DNA of 64,000 nucleotides, from contig NZ_VWVU01000031.1 in the NCBI RefSeq assembly GCF_008638365.1, forward strand, positions 1 through 64,000, written 5' to 3'. The position numbers and the translations under genes are program-made. Positions 37,363 to 46,328 of the stretch are shown in pieces. Within the stretch, counting starts at the first letter, position 1. The number at the start of each line of letters is the position of its first letter. Source of the stretch: Nocardiopsis quinghaiensis. GTDB lineage: Bacteria; Actinomycetota; Actinomycetes; Streptosporangiales; Streptosporangiaceae. The notes under the pieces are model-generated. The model was not told where the DNA came from. It was given only the letters and a program-made list of their open reading frames with translations, and ran no database searches.

Positions 37363-38040
37363 TCAGAACAGGCGCAGGACGTCCGGCTCGATACCGCGCA
37401 GCTCGTCGTAGTCCAGGACGACGCAGGCGATGCCGCGGTCCTCGGCGAGGACACGGGCCTGCGGCTTGATCTCCTGTGCGGCGAACACGCCGCGCACCGG
37501 CGCCAGCTGCGGGTCCCGGTTGAGCAGCTCCAGGTAGCGGGTGAGCTGCTCGACGCCGTCGATGTCCCCGCGCCGCTTGAGCTCCACCGCCACGGTGGCG
37601 TTCTCCCCGTCCCGGCACAGGATGTCGACCGGGCCGATCGCCGTCGGGTACTCGCGGCGGACGAGGGTGTAGCCCTCGCCGAGGGTGGTGATGTGCTCGG
37701 CCAGAAGCTCCTGGAGGTGGGACTCGACGCCGTCCTTCTGCAGGCCGGGGTCCTTGCCCAGTTCGTGCGAGGTGTCGTGCATGACCTCCTCGACGGTCAG
37801 CACCAGCTTCTCACCGGACTTGCCGTGCGTGACCGTCCACACGTCCGGACCGTCCTCGACGGCCTCCTCGCGCACCTTGCACGGAGGGTTCATCCAGTTC
37901 AGCGGTTTGAACGCCCGGTCGTCGGCGTGGATGGACACGCTCCCGTCGGCCTTGATCAGGATCAGGCGGGGAGCCATGGGCAGGTGGGCGGTGAGACGGC
38001 CGACGTAGTCGACGCTGCACCGAGCGATGACGAGACGCAC
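37363..38040 (-). CDS. nucS: mismatch-specific endonuclease NucS/EndoMS
   Basis: A 225-residue nuclease that starts the non-canonical mismatch repair pathway used by actinobacteria lacking MutS and MutL. The N-terminal dimerisation domain starts [16 protein letters not shown]. The RecB-like C-terminal nuclease has [24 protein letters not shown], holding the catalytic Asp, Glu and Lys. The last residues (EPDVLRLF) fit the sliding-clamp-binding tail of the family. The start is GTG 38040. Confidence 0.95.
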   Translation of the reverse strand: MRLVIARCSVDYVGRLTAHLPMAPRLILIKADGSVSIHADDRAFKPLNWMNPPCKVREEAVEDGPDVWTVTHGKSGEKLVLTVEEVMHDTSHELGKDPGLQKDGVESHLQELLAEHITTLGEGYTLVRREYPTAIGPVDILCRDGENATVAVELKRRGDIDGVEQLTRYLELLNRDPQLAPVRGVFAAQEIKPQARVLAEDRGIACVVLDYDELRGIEPDVLRLF

Positions 38041-38252
38041 GAGAGGTCACGTTACCGCCTTCGGACGGCGCGCGGGGCGCGTCCGCGTAACCGCCGCGCA
38101 CCGCATTGGCAATGACAACCGTATCCACATGCGTGTACCCCGGAGGGAAGGCAGTTGTGTCCTTCACGCCCCGTGACTGGGTGCCGACAGGCCTCTAACG
38201 TCGCCAGAGGACAGGCGCGGACGAACCGCTCTGTAACGACGAAGGGACATCC

Positions 38253-38639
38253 ATGTCGCTGACGGTCTCACCGGACCTGCTGGAGAAGGCACAGCGCGGC
38301 CCGGTCGACGATGCCGACTTCATCGCCTGCATCAAGGACTCCCTGCCCTACGCCTGGGAGGTGGTCAGCGGTCTGGCCGACGGCGCCCGGAGTGCCGAGT
38401 CCGGCTTCGAGGCCAACGAGGTGCCCCCGCCCGGTGAGGGGGAGCGGGGCCAACTGCTGCGCCTGCTCGCCAGCGACGCCATGCGCGACGCGGTGGAGCG
38501 GCACTTCGGTCTGCGCCTGGCCTTCCAGAACTGTCACCGTGTGGCGCTGTTCGCACCCGGAGCGGAGGCCGCCCACGCGGAGTTCACCTCCCCGAGGGCC
38601 CAGCTGCTGAACCAGTCCCCCGAGCTCGTGGACTGCTGA
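38253..38639 (+). CDS. SCO5389-family conserved protein
   Basis: A 128-residue soluble protein with MSLTVSPDLLEKAQRGPVDD and DSLPYAWEVVSGLADGAR, matching the actinomycete family named after SCO5389. It lies beside nucS, as in Streptomyces. The function is unknown. GAAGGGA precedes ATG 38253. Confidence 0.85.
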   Translation: MSLTVSPDLLEKAQRGPVDDADFIACIKDSLPYAWEVVSGLADGARSAESGFEANEVPPPGEGERGQLLRLLASDAMRDAVERHFGLRLAFQNCHRVALFAPGAEAAHAEFTSPRAQLLNQSPELVDC

Positions 38640-38777
38640 GAGGAACAGGCTCCGACAAGGAGGAACGGCGGGACCGCCGCGCCGGGGGAGCGGTGCGGCG
38701 GCCCCGCCGTCGGCGCCGAATGCCCCACCGGGCATCCCGTGCGCTGTTGGGGGCACGGGGACCCGTACTCTGGGCGT

Positions 38778-39992
38778 ATGGTGCAGGAATTTGACAAGGT
38801 CGGTGTCGTCGGACTCGGCGCGATGGGCGCGGGTATCGCTGAGGTGTTCGCACGCGCGGGGTTCAACGTCATCGGGGTCGAGATCGACCAGGCCGCCGTC
38901 GACCGCGGCCGCGCCCACGTGGACAAGTCCCTCTCGCGGGCGGTCAGCAAGGGCAAACTCACCGAAGAGGAACGCGCCGGGATCGACGCCCGGCTGACGT
39001 TCACCACCTCGCGCGAGGACCTCGCCGACGCGGACTTCGTCGTGGAGGCCGTCCCCGAGCGGCTGGACATCAAGAAGGACGTCTTCAGCGATCTGGACCG
39101 GATCTGCCCGCCCGGCACGATCCTGGCCACCAACACGTCGTCGCTGTCGGTCACCGAGATCGCCGCGCTCACCGGCCGTCCGGACAAGGTCGTGGGTCTG
39201 CACTTCTTCAACCCGGCTCCGGTCATGAAGCTGGTCGAGGTCATCACCACGGTCTCCACCAGTGACGAGACCGTCGACCTGGTCTCGGAGGTCGCCAAGC
39301 GCATCGGCAAGACCCCCGTGGCGGCGGGTGACCGCGCCGGGTTCGTGGCCAACGCCCTGCTGGTGCCCTACCTCAACGACGCCGTCCGCCTCTACGAGCG
39401 CAAGATCGCCACCCGGGAGGAGATCGACGCCGCCGTCCAGAAGGCGGCCGGCGTGCCCATGGGTCCCCTGACCCTCGCCGACCTGGTCGGCCTGGACGTC
39501 TGCCTGGCCGTCATGGACGTGCTGTGGGAGGAGTACCGCGACCCGCGCTACGCCGCCTCTCCGCTGATGCGCCGCATGGTCGCCGCGGGCCACCTGGGCC
39601 GCAAGTCCGGCCGGGGCTTCTACGCGGGCGCCGACGAGGCGCCCGAGCCCCGGCCCGGGAGCCGCTACGCGGAGATGGTCCGCGAGGAGGAGACCCTGGA
39701 CCTGGGCGAGATGCTCATCGCTCCGCAGATCGACGACGCCATGCGCATGATCGGCGACGGGTACGCCTCCGCCAAGGACGTCGACACCGCCATGAGGTTC
39801 GGCTGCGGCTACCCCAAGGGCCCGACCGAGCTCCTGGAGGAGCGCGGCGCCGAATCCGTGGTCACCACCCTGGTCGCGATGAGCGAGTACGGCCTGACCA
39901 CCATCGCCGTGCCCGCGCCGCTGCTGATGGACCGGCTGCCCGACACCGAGGAGGGCGAGGGACACGGCGGCGGCTGCGCCTGCCACGGTTAG
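38778..39992 (+). CDS. 3-hydroxyacyl-CoA (3-hydroxybutyryl-CoA) dehydrogenase
   Basis: A 404-residue NAD-dependent dehydrogenase that interconverts 3-hydroxybutyryl-CoA and acetoacetyl-CoA. The Rossmann motif GVVGLGAMGAGIAEVFARAG, catalytic GLHFFNPAPVMKLVEVI (His-Glu pair) and VANALLVPYLNDAVRLYE are present. A second C-terminal 3HCDH-like domain (residues about 310-390) makes it longer than the 280-residue enzyme. The last residues are the Cys/His-rich GHGGGCACHG. ATG 38778 is used. Confidence 0.9.
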   Translation: MVQEFDKVGVVGLGAMGAGIAEVFARAGFNVIGVEIDQAAVDRGRAHVDKSLSRAVSKGKLTEEERAGIDARLTFTTSREDLADADFVVEAVPERLDIKKDVFSDLDRICPPGTILATNTSSLSVTEIAALTGRPDKVVGLHFFNPAPVMKLVEVITTVSTSDETVDLVSEVAKRIGKTPVAAGDRAGFVANALLVPYLNDAVRLYERKIATREEIDAAVQKAAGVPMGPLTLADLVGLDVCLAVMDVLWEEYRDPRYAASPLMRRMVAAGHLGRKSGRGFYAGADEAPEPRPGSRYAEMVREEETLDLGEMLIAPQIDDAMRMIGDGYASAKDVDTAMRFGCGYPKGPTELLEERGAESVVTTLVAMSEYGLTTIAVPAPLLMDRLPDTEEGEGHGGGCACHG

Positions 39993-40101
39993 CGGTCCTC
40001 GTTCCGGGGGGCTCCGACCGTCGGCGCCCGAACAGCCTTCTTGTGGCCGCCGTCATGTGTGTGGCGGCGGCCACTGCTCCGCTTCTTCTACCCTGGACGG
40101 T

Positions 40102-40425
40102 GTGAGCCCGCGTCGTAACTCCCCCCGCCGCAAGTCCGGCCGGGGCCGTAGCGCCCCCGGTCGTGCCCCCGCCGACGAGGATTCCCTCGTGCTGCGCATC
40201 ACAGGAGGACAGCGCCGCGAGACGGGCCCTGACGGTGAGTGGGTGACGCGCCGCATCCCGGGTGCCTCGGCCACCAAGGTCTACCGCTGTCCCGGCTGTG
40301 CCCAGGAGATCCCCCTGGGCATGGCCCACGTCGTGGCCTGGCGCCCCTACGGCGACGGTGGCGACCGGCGCCACTGGCACTCCTCCTGCTGGGACCGGCG
40401 CACCCACCGCGCCCCCCGCTACTGA
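40102..40425 (+). CDS. small conserved actinobacterial protein with zinc-ribbon-like motif
   Basis: A 107-residue protein. The first 30 residues are Arg/Ser-rich and disordered; the rest has CPGCAQEI and HWHSSC spaced like zinc ligands. Similar short proteins occur next to the 3-hydroxybutyryl-CoA dehydrogenase gene in Streptomyces; the function is unknown. GTG 40102 is chosen, though a longer frame is open upstream. The next gene starts 33 bp after its stop. Confidence 0.65.
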   Translation: MSPRRNSPRRKSGRGRSAPGRAPADEDSLVLRITGGQRRETGPDGEWVTRRIPGASATKVYRCPGCAQEIPLGMAHVVAWRPYGDGGDRRHWHSSCWDRRTHRAPRY

Positions 40426-40458
40426 GCCCACGGCCACCGAACCCGGACACGAGGAGCC

Positions 40459-41199
40459 ATGGAGATTCGAGCCACCACGGTGCTGCCCGCCGTGAGACGA
40501 CCCATCACCCTGCACACCGCCGACGGCCTGGAACTGGTCGGCGAGCTGGCCCTGCCCGAGGGGCGCGACCCGAAGGCCACCCTGGTGTGCCTGCACCCGC
40601 TGCCCACCGCCGAGGGCATGATGGACAGCCACGTCCTGCGCAAGGCCTCGTTCCGGCTGCCCGCACTGGCCGACGTCGCGGTGCTGCGCTTCAACACACG
40701 CGGCACCGGTTCGCGGCACGGCACCAGCCAGGGCGAGTTCGGCGGGGGCGAGACCGAGAAGCACGACGTGCTCGCCGCCATCGAGTTCACCGAGTTCGAG
40801 GGCCTGCCCGAACCCTGGCTGGTGGGCTGGTCCTTCGGTACCGAGCTGGCCCTCAAATGGGGTGCCGATCCGCAGATCAGGGGTGCCCTGCTGCTGTCGC
40901 CGCCGCTGCACCGCGCCGACGAGTCCGACATGGCGGTGTGGGCCGAGTCGGGTAAGCCCGTGATCGCCCTGGTGCCCGAGCACGACGACTACCTGCGCCC
41001 CGACGAGGCCAGGGAGCGGTTCAGCCCGCTCACCCAGTGCGAGGTCATCGGAGTGGAGGGCGCCAAGCACCTGTGGGTGGGCGAGCCCTACGTGCGCCGG
41101 GTACTGGACGAGATCGTCAAACGGGTCAACCCCGGGGCCTACCCGCTGCCCATCGAGTGGGACGGCCCGTACGAGAGGGACACGCAGACCCTCCGGTGA
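40459..41199 (+). CDS. alpha/beta hydrolase
   Basis: A 246-residue serine hydrolase. The nucleophile elbow is GWSFGT, the acid is in PEHDDYLRP and the catalytic His in AKHLWVGEP. RFNTRGTGSRHG is the oxyanion region typical of the dienelactone/CocE-like group. The substrate cannot be told. ATG 40459 follows GAGGAG. Confidence 0.85.
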   Translation: MEIRATTVLPAVRRPITLHTADGLELVGELALPEGRDPKATLVCLHPLPTAEGMMDSHVLRKASFRLPALADVAVLRFNTRGTGSRHGTSQGEFGGGETEKHDVLAAIEFTEFEGLPEPWLVGWSFGTELALKWGADPQIRGALLLSPPLHRADESDMAVWAESGKPVIALVPEHDDYLRPDEARERFSPLTQCEVIGVEGAKHLWVGEPYVRRVLDEIVKRVNPGAYPLPIEWDGPYERDTQTLR

Positions 41200-41223
41200 C
41201 CGTGCACCGACCCGACACACCGA

Positions 41224-41260
41224 AGGGCCCGCCCTCCCCCTGAGGGGAAGGGCGGGCCCT
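41224..41260. terminator. bidirectional hairpin between convergent genes
   Basis: A perfect 12-bp stem (AGGGCCCGCCCT with its complement) lies between the convergent hydrolase and FilP-like genes. Confidence 0.7.
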
Positions 41261-41299
41261 CGTGCGTGAGCGTGTGTCAGCCCCCGAGGGGACGGGACA

Positions 41300-42583
41300 C
41301 TACTCCTGCCACCAGTCCTCGTCGTCGGTGCCCTTGCCGGAGTGCGCGGGCTGCTTGGTCTCCTCGGCGGCCGGCGCGGGCTCCTGCTGGATCGCGGCCG
41401 GGGACGGAGCCGCCGGGGCGGCGGGCGCCGCCGGAGCGGAGCCACCGCCACCGAGCAGCTGGCGCAGCTGCTGGAGGTGCGACTGGATGCTGTCGCGCTG
41501 GCGGTTGAGCTCGTCGACCTCCTTCCGAGCGACCGTCATGATCCGGTTCGCCTCGGCCTTGGCGTCGCTGAGCTGGTGCTCGGACTTGGACTTGGCCTCG
41601 GCCTCGATCTGGGAGGCGTTCTTCTTGGCGTTGCCGACCAGCTGCTTGGCGTGGTTCTCGGCGTCGCGGCGGGTCTGCTCGGCCTGCTGGCTCGCCTTGG
41701 TGGCGCGCAGCTCGGCGCTGGAGGCCCGCTCCTCCGCCTCGTTGACCATCTTCTGCGTGGCGGCCTGGGCGGCGGCGAGGCGCTCGGCGTCCTGACGCTC
41801 GGCCTCGGCGCGGCGGTCGGCCAGCTGGAGCTCGAACTGGTCCTCGGCCTCGGTGCGGCGGGCCTCGGACTCGGCGTAGGCGCGCTCGGAGTTCTTGCGC
41901 AGCTCCTCGGCCTGGCTCTTGGCGGCCTGGATGGTCTCGTCGCGCTCGCGCTTGGCGGCGGCGCGGGCCTGGGCGCACTCACGCTCGGTGGTGGTGCGCA
42001 GCTTGGCGATCTCGCCCTCGAAGGTGGCGCGCTTCTCGGCGATCTCGTGGTCGACCGCGGAGCGCTTCTTCTGGACCTCGCGCTCGGTGGTGGAGGTCAG
42101 CTCGTCGGCCTCGCGGCGGGCGGTGGTGGTGATCTCCTCCGCCTCGGTCTCGGCGGTCTGACGGGTCTCGTCGGCCTCGCGCTGGGCGAGGGTACGGGCC
42201 TCGGTGGCCTCGGACTCGGCGGCCGCGCGCATCTCGGCGGCCTCGATCTGGGCGGCGGAGCGTATGTCGTTGGCGTCGATCTGCGCGCTCTGGACCAGCT
42301 CGTTGGCCTGCTCCTCGGCCAGGCGCAGCAGCTCCTCGATACGCGAGCCCAGGCCGGAGTAGGAGGGGCGCTCGCGCTCCTGGAGCTGGCGGGTCTTGGC
42401 GGCCAGTTCGGACTTGAACTTGTCGAGCTGCTTGGTGTTCTGCTTCAGGTCGTTGCGCAGGCTTTCCAGGTGGTCCATCACCTGGTTGCGGTCATAGCCA
42501 CGCAGCACCACGTCGAATTCGGGTGGGGTGTTGTCTTCGTCGAAGATGTTGTTGAGCTGGGTGTCAATGTTGTTTGACGACAT
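41300..42583 (-). CDS. FilP/DivIVA-like coiled-coil protein
   Basis: A 427-residue protein. The N-terminus (FDVVLRGYDRNQVMDHLESLRND) is a DivIVA-type membrane-targeting segment. Residues about 60-375 are an almost unbroken Ala/Glu/Arg-rich coiled coil, and the tail is Pro/Ala-rich, ending DDEDWWQE. This fits the filament-forming polar scaffold FilP, which supports hyphal-tip growth in Streptomyces and lies in the same neighbourhood. It is longer than the 310-residue FilP, so it might combine FilP and Scy roles. ATG 42583. Confidence 0.8.
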   Translation of the reverse strand: MSSNNIDTQLNNIFDEDNTPPEFDVVLRGYDRNQVMDHLESLRNDLKQNTKQLDKFKSELAAKTRQLQERERPSYSGLGSRIEELLRLAEEQANELVQSAQIDANDIRSAAQIEAAEMRAAAESEATEARTLAQREADETRQTAETEAEEITTTARREADELTSTTEREVQKKRSAVDHEIAEKRATFEGEIAKLRTTTERECAQARAAAKRERDETIQAAKSQAEELRKNSERAYAESEARRTEAEDQFELQLADRRAEAERQDAERLAAAQAATQKMVNEAEERASSAELRATKASQQAEQTRRDAENHAKQLVGNAKKNASQIEAEAKSKSEHQLSDAKAEANRIMTVARKEVDELNRQRDSIQSHLQQLRQLLGGGGSAPAAPAAPAAPSPAAIQQEPAPAAEETKQPAHSGKGTDDEDWWQE

Positions 42584-43007
42584 GTGGCGGAGTCCTGAAC
42601 GGGTGCGAGACGGCTACTTGCAAACGGCCGGGGACGACGAGGAGGGCGGCTGCGTTGTCCCCGGGGGACAGGCGGGTCCGGAACTAGCGAGCCGGGGGGT
42701 GTGGGGGCCGGTGCCACGGGCTTCGTGCGCCCTGACCGCCTCCGAGGCCGCCCGCGTGCGCCCTGTCACCTGACACGGCGGTACGGCCGATCCGGCTCGA
42801 CTACCGGACTGCAAGACATGGACCAGAGCCGGAACGGTGAATCCGGCAGCTAGCCGACTTTATCAAGCGCGGAACCCCTGGGAAGAGGGTTTCGGGTAAC
42901 TTCCGGTGGCCTCTGTGCCCGACCACGCACATGACGCCCAACCTGTGATGTGTCCGGAACTCTCCCGTGACGTCTCCCCGGCGTCGCCGTGCGGAGGTAA
43001 CGCCTGC
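42584..43007. other. intergenic region upstream of the FilP-like gene
   Basis: The 424 bp hold no credible gene. On the minus strand, TTGATA at 42866-42861 is the best -35 candidate, but its matching -10 is poor. The region presumably carries the promoter of the FilP-like gene. Confidence 0.5.
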
Positions 43008-43514
43008 TCAGACGCGGTCCCCGCTACCGGTGCGGCTCTGGACCAGTTCTGTGAGCACGCCTCCGCAGTCCTTGGGGTGCAGGAAGACGATCCTGGACCC
43101 GGCGGTCCCGGCACGGGGCCGGGAGTCCAGGACGCGCACGCCGTGTTCTCCGACACCCGTCGCGCTGCCGGCCACGTCGGCGGTCCCGAAGGCGATGTGG
43201 TGGACGCCCTCGCCGTTGCGCTCCAGGAACTTCGCCACCGGGGAGTCCTCCCGGACCGGTTCCAGCAGCTGCAGGTACGTGGCGCCGCCGTCGTCGGTGC
43301 CGTTGATCCGGAGCATGGCCTCGCGCACGCCCTGCTCCTCGTTCACCTCCTCGTGGGCCACCTCGAACCCGTACGTGGACCGGTAGAACGCGATCGAGGC
43401 GTCGAGGTCGCGGCAGGCGATCCCCACGTGGTCGAGCCGGGTCAGCCCCGAGAACGGTACGGGAGAGGGGGGCGGGTCGGTGAACTCGCTGGCCGAGTGC
43501 GGTGTGTCACTCAT
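43008..43514 (-). CDS. mce: methylmalonyl-CoA epimerase
   Basis: A 168-residue vicinal oxygen chelate fold enzyme that interconverts (2R)- and (2S)-methylmalonyl-CoA. LDHVGIACRDLDASIAFY has the first metal His, and the second half has VHHIAFGTADV. GGVLTELVQS has the metal-binding Glu. GGGAGG lies 8 nt before ATG 43514. It is divergent from the thiolase gene with an 86-bp shared upstream region. Confidence 0.93.
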   Translation of the reverse strand: MSDTPHSASEFTDPPPSPVPFSGLTRLDHVGIACRDLDASIAFYRSTYGFEVAHEEVNEEQGVREAMLRINGTDDGGATYLQLLEPVREDSPVAKFLERNGEGVHHIAFGTADVAGSATGVGEHGVRVLDSRPRAGTAGSRIVFLHPKDCGGVLTELVQSRTGSGDRV

Positions 43515-43600
43515 GGGGTGAACCTCCCGGGGGTCGCTGACGGTTGTGTGGGTATCGTTGCAGACCAGGTGCGTCACCCATCACTTGGAGGCCAGTTACG

Positions 43601-44788
43601 ATGCCCGGTTCCGTCATCGTCGGTGGGGCTCGAACCCCCACCGGCAGACTCCTCGGCTCCCTCGCCGGGTTCTCCGCCGTCGACCTCGGCGGCTTCGCGA
43701 TCAAGGCCGCGCTGGAGCGCGCCGGTATCAGCGGCGAACAGGTCGGATACGTGGTCATGGGACAGGTGCTCCAGGCCGGCGCCGGGCAGATCCCGTCCCG
43801 CCAGGCCGCCGTCAAGGCGGGCATCCCCATGAACGTGCCCTCGGTGACGATCAACAAGGTCTGCCTGTCGGGCCTGGACGCCATCGCCCTGGCCGACCAG
43901 CTCATCAGCGCGGGCGAGTTCGACGTGGTGGTGGCCGGGGGCATGGAGTCCATGACCAACGCGCCGCACCTGCTGCCCAAGTCCCGCAAGGGCTACAAGT
44001 ACGGGTCGATCGAGGTCCTGGACGCGACCGAGCACGACGGCCTGACCGACGCCTTCGAGGGCGACTCCATGGGCGCCTCCACCGAGCGCCACAACGGCAA
44101 GCTCGGCCTCGGACGCGAGGAGCAGGACGCCTTCGCGGCCCGCTCCCACCAGCGCGCGGCGGCCGCCGCCTCCGCAGGGCGCTTCGACGCCGAGATCGTC
44201 CCCGTGGAGATCCCGCAGCGCAAGGGCGACCCGGTCGTCTTCTCCGCGGACGAGGGCGTCCGGCCCGACACCACCACCGAGAGCCTGGCCAAGCTCCGCC
44301 CGGCCTTCGACAGCGAGGGCACGATCACCGCCGGCTCCTCCTCCCAGATCTCCGACGGCGCCGCCGCCGTGGTCGTGATGAGCCGCGCCAAGGCCGAGGA
44401 GCTGGGCGCCCCGGTCCTCGCCGAGATCGGCGCGCACGGCAACGTCGCCGGTCCGGACAACTCGCTGCACTCCCAGCCCTCCAACGCCATCAACCACGCG
44501 CTGACCAAGGCCGGGCGGTCGGTGGAGGACCTGGACCTGGTCGAGATCAACGAGGCCTTCGCGTCGGTGGGCATCCAGTCGACCAGGGACCTGGGCGTCT
44601 CGGAGGACATCGTCAACGTCGACGGCGGCGCCATCGCGATCGGCCACCCGATCGGCGCCTCCGGTGCCCGGATCGCCCTGCACCTGGTCCACGAGCTGCG
44701 CCGCCGCGGCGGCGGGCTCGGTGCCGCGGCCCTGTGCGGTGGCGGCGGCCAGGGCGACGCCCTGCTGTTCACGGTGCCCGCCGAGTAG
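43601..44788 (+). CDS. acetyl-CoA C-acyltransferase (thiolase)
   Basis: A 395-residue thiolase. The nucleophilic Cys is in [14 protein letters not shown], and the [18 protein letters not shown] and [14 protein letters not shown] motifs hold the His and second Cys. It should interconvert acetoacetyl-CoA and acetyl-CoA, or cleave longer 3-ketoacyl-CoA. ATG 43601 follows TTGGAGG. It probably works with the 3-hydroxyacyl-CoA dehydrogenase encoded at 38.8 kb. Confidence 0.92.
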   Translation: MPGSVIVGGARTPTGRLLGSLAGFSAVDLGGFAIKAALERAGISGEQVGYVVMGQVLQAGAGQIPSRQAAVKAGIPMNVPSVTINKVCLSGLDAIALADQLISAGEFDVVVAGGMESMTNAPHLLPKSRKGYKYGSIEVLDATEHDGLTDAFEGDSMGASTERHNGKLGLGREEQDAFAARSHQRAAAAASAGRFDAEIVPVEIPQRKGDPVVFSADEGVRPDTTTESLAKLRPAFDSEGTITAGSSSQISDGAAAVVVMSRAKAEELGAPVLAEIGAHGNVAGPDNSLHSQPSNAINHALTKAGRSVEDLDLVEINEAFASVGIQSTRDLGVSEDIVNVDGGAIAIGHPIGASGARIALHLVHELRRRGGGLGAAALCGGGGQGDALLFTVPAE

Positions 44789-45027
44789 CGCGGCACGTCG
44801 GTGGTCGCCGGAGCCGGTTCCCGGCGGACGGCGGCCGCCTCCCCACGGCCTGGACCACGGGCACCGGGAGATCCCCGACCGCCCGCGTGGCGCGTCCGTG
44901 CGGGAAAGCCCGATCCGAAGAGACCGTGTACCCGGGAGAGCCCCGGGACACACGACGCACCTGACAGCCGCGGGGCGGGGGCCACGAGCCCTCGCCCCGT
45001 CCTGCTCCGCTGACACCGAGGAGTCCC

Positions 45028-45984
45028 ATGCACGCCCCCCGACTGGTCGAACGGGTTCGCGGGGGTGACCGTCGGGCGCTGGCCCGCGCGATCACCCTGG
45101 TCGAGAACGGGTCCGAGGAACTGCGCGAGATCATGGCGGGCCTGGCCCCGCACACCGGCCGCGCCCGGGTGGTGGGCTTCACCGGATCCCCGGGGGTGGG
45201 CAAGTCCACCACCACCAACGCCGTCGTGCGCGCGGCCAGGGCGAAGGGGCTGACCGTGGCCGTGCTGGCCGTGGACCCCTCGTCGCCGTTCACCGGAGGT
45301 GCCCTGCTGGGCGACCGTGTGCGGATGCAGGAGCACGCCACCGACCCGGGGGTGTTCATCCGCTCCATGGCCAACCGGGGTCATCTGGGCGGGCTGTCCT
45401 GGGCCACGCCGCACGCGCTGCGGGTGCTGGACGCGGCCGGGTTCGACGTGATCCTGGTGGAGACCGTGGGCGTGGGCCAGGCCGAGGTGGAGATCGCCGG
45501 GCAGGCCGACACGACCGTGGTGCTCTGCGCCCCGGGCATGGGCGACTCGGTGCAGGCCGCCAAGGCGGGCGTGCTGGAGGTCGCCGACGTCTTCGCGGTC
45601 AACAAGGCCGACCGGGACGGAGCCAGGTCCACCCTGCGCGAGCTGCGCCAGATGATCGCCATGAAGGACCGCACCGACCACGAGTGGAAGCCGCCGATCG
45701 TCATGACCGTCGCCTCCAGGGACGAGGGCGTCGACGAACTGTGGGAGCGGATGGACGAGCACTTCGCCCACCTGGAGGCCAGTGGCGACCTGGCCGCGCG
45801 CCGCAGGGCCCGTGCCGGGCACGAGGTACAGGCGATCGTGCTGGACCTGCTGCGCTCGCGGATGGGCGAGGTGGGCGACGACACCGGTCTGGACACCCTG
45901 GCCGGGGAGGTCGCGGAAGGGCGACAGGATCCCTACTCGGCCGCGGAGGCGCTGGTCAAGGAGCTGGGCGCCGACCTGCGCTAG
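45028..45984 (+). CDS. meaB: MeaB-type G-protein chaperone of acyl-CoA mutases
   Basis: A 318-residue SIMIBI-class GTPase. The P-loop is GSPGVGKST, with VDPSSPFTGGALLGDRVRM, the VETVGVGQAEVEI switch and NKAD (guanine-specific). It protects and reloads adenosylcobalamin in methylmalonyl- or isobutyryl-CoA mutase. The mutase gene itself lies 5.5 kb downstream rather than adjacent. ATG 45028 has GAGGAG upstream. Confidence 0.94.
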   Translation: MHAPRLVERVRGGDRRALARAITLVENGSEELREIMAGLAPHTGRARVVGFTGSPGVGKSTTTNAVVRAARAKGLTVAVLAVDPSSPFTGGALLGDRVRMQEHATDPGVFIRSMANRGHLGGLSWATPHALRVLDAAGFDVILVETVGVGQAEVEIAGQADTTVVLCAPGMGDSVQAAKAGVLEVADVFAVNKADRDGARSTLRELRQMIAMKDRTDHEWKPPIVMTVASRDEGVDELWERMDEHFAHLEASGDLAARRRARAGHEVQAIVLDLLRSRMGEVGDDTGLDTLAGEVAEGRQDPYSAAEALVKELGADLR

Positions 45985-46058
45985 ACCTGGTGCGGTGATC
46001 GCCGGGGCCGACCGGGTTCGCCCGGTGCCCCGGTCTGGCTCCCAACGGCGGTGATCTT

Positions 46059-46101
46059 GCTCTCAGCGGCACTCTCGACCGCCGGCAGCGCCGCTGGGAG
46101 C
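46059..46101 (+). terminator. hairpin after meaB
   Basis: GCTCTCAGCGGC pairs with GCCGCTGGGAGC, with one mismatch, 74 bp after the meaB stop. No U tract. Confidence 0.5.
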
Positions 46102-46214
46102 AGGATGATCCGGCGCGGACCCCCGGACACCGCGCCAGGGTTTGAGGACCTCGCGCAGTACGGCGGCGAAGCCCTCGGGGTCGTCGGCGAAGCCGCCGTG
46201 CCCGCCGAGAGAGA

Positions 46215-46328
46215 GGTGGCCGGCGCGGACCGTCGCACATCGGTCCGCACCGGCCGGGCGGCGGTGCTCCCCGGAGCGGAGCACCGACGCCGTTCGGGCC
46301 CGGTCCGGGGTCGCCGGACCGGGGGTAC
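46215..46328 (-). repeat. chitinase 3'-flank repeat, copy A
   Basis: About 114 bp downstream of the first chitinase that closely matches 48486-48600 downstream of the second. Three successive hairpins are kept in both copies. It is probably left from tandem duplication of the chitinase gene with its 3' untranslated region. Confidence 0.8.
46299..46323 (-). terminator. terminator of chitinase 1
   Basis: A 9-bp perfect stem CCCGGTCCG/CGGACCGGG with a 7-nt loop, directly after the minus-strand stop codon. Confidence 0.65.

Larger units (their letters stand above)
45985..46328. other. meaB-chitinase intergenic region
   Basis: A 344-bp gap between two convergent genes. It holds the meaB hairpin (46059-46101), the 3'-flank repeat shared with the second chitinase (46215-46328) and the chitinase terminator (46299-46323). 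No gene is seen. Confidence 0.6.

Noticed and set aside
41342-42577. 411-codon plus-strand frame opposite the FilP-like gene
   Set aside because: Leu/Gly-rich mirror of the coiled-coil codons.
42838-42866. Promoter TTGATA with GATTCA for the FilP-like gene
   Set aside because: The -35 and 17-bp spacer are good but the -10 matches consensus at only two positions, so it is not listed as a promoter.
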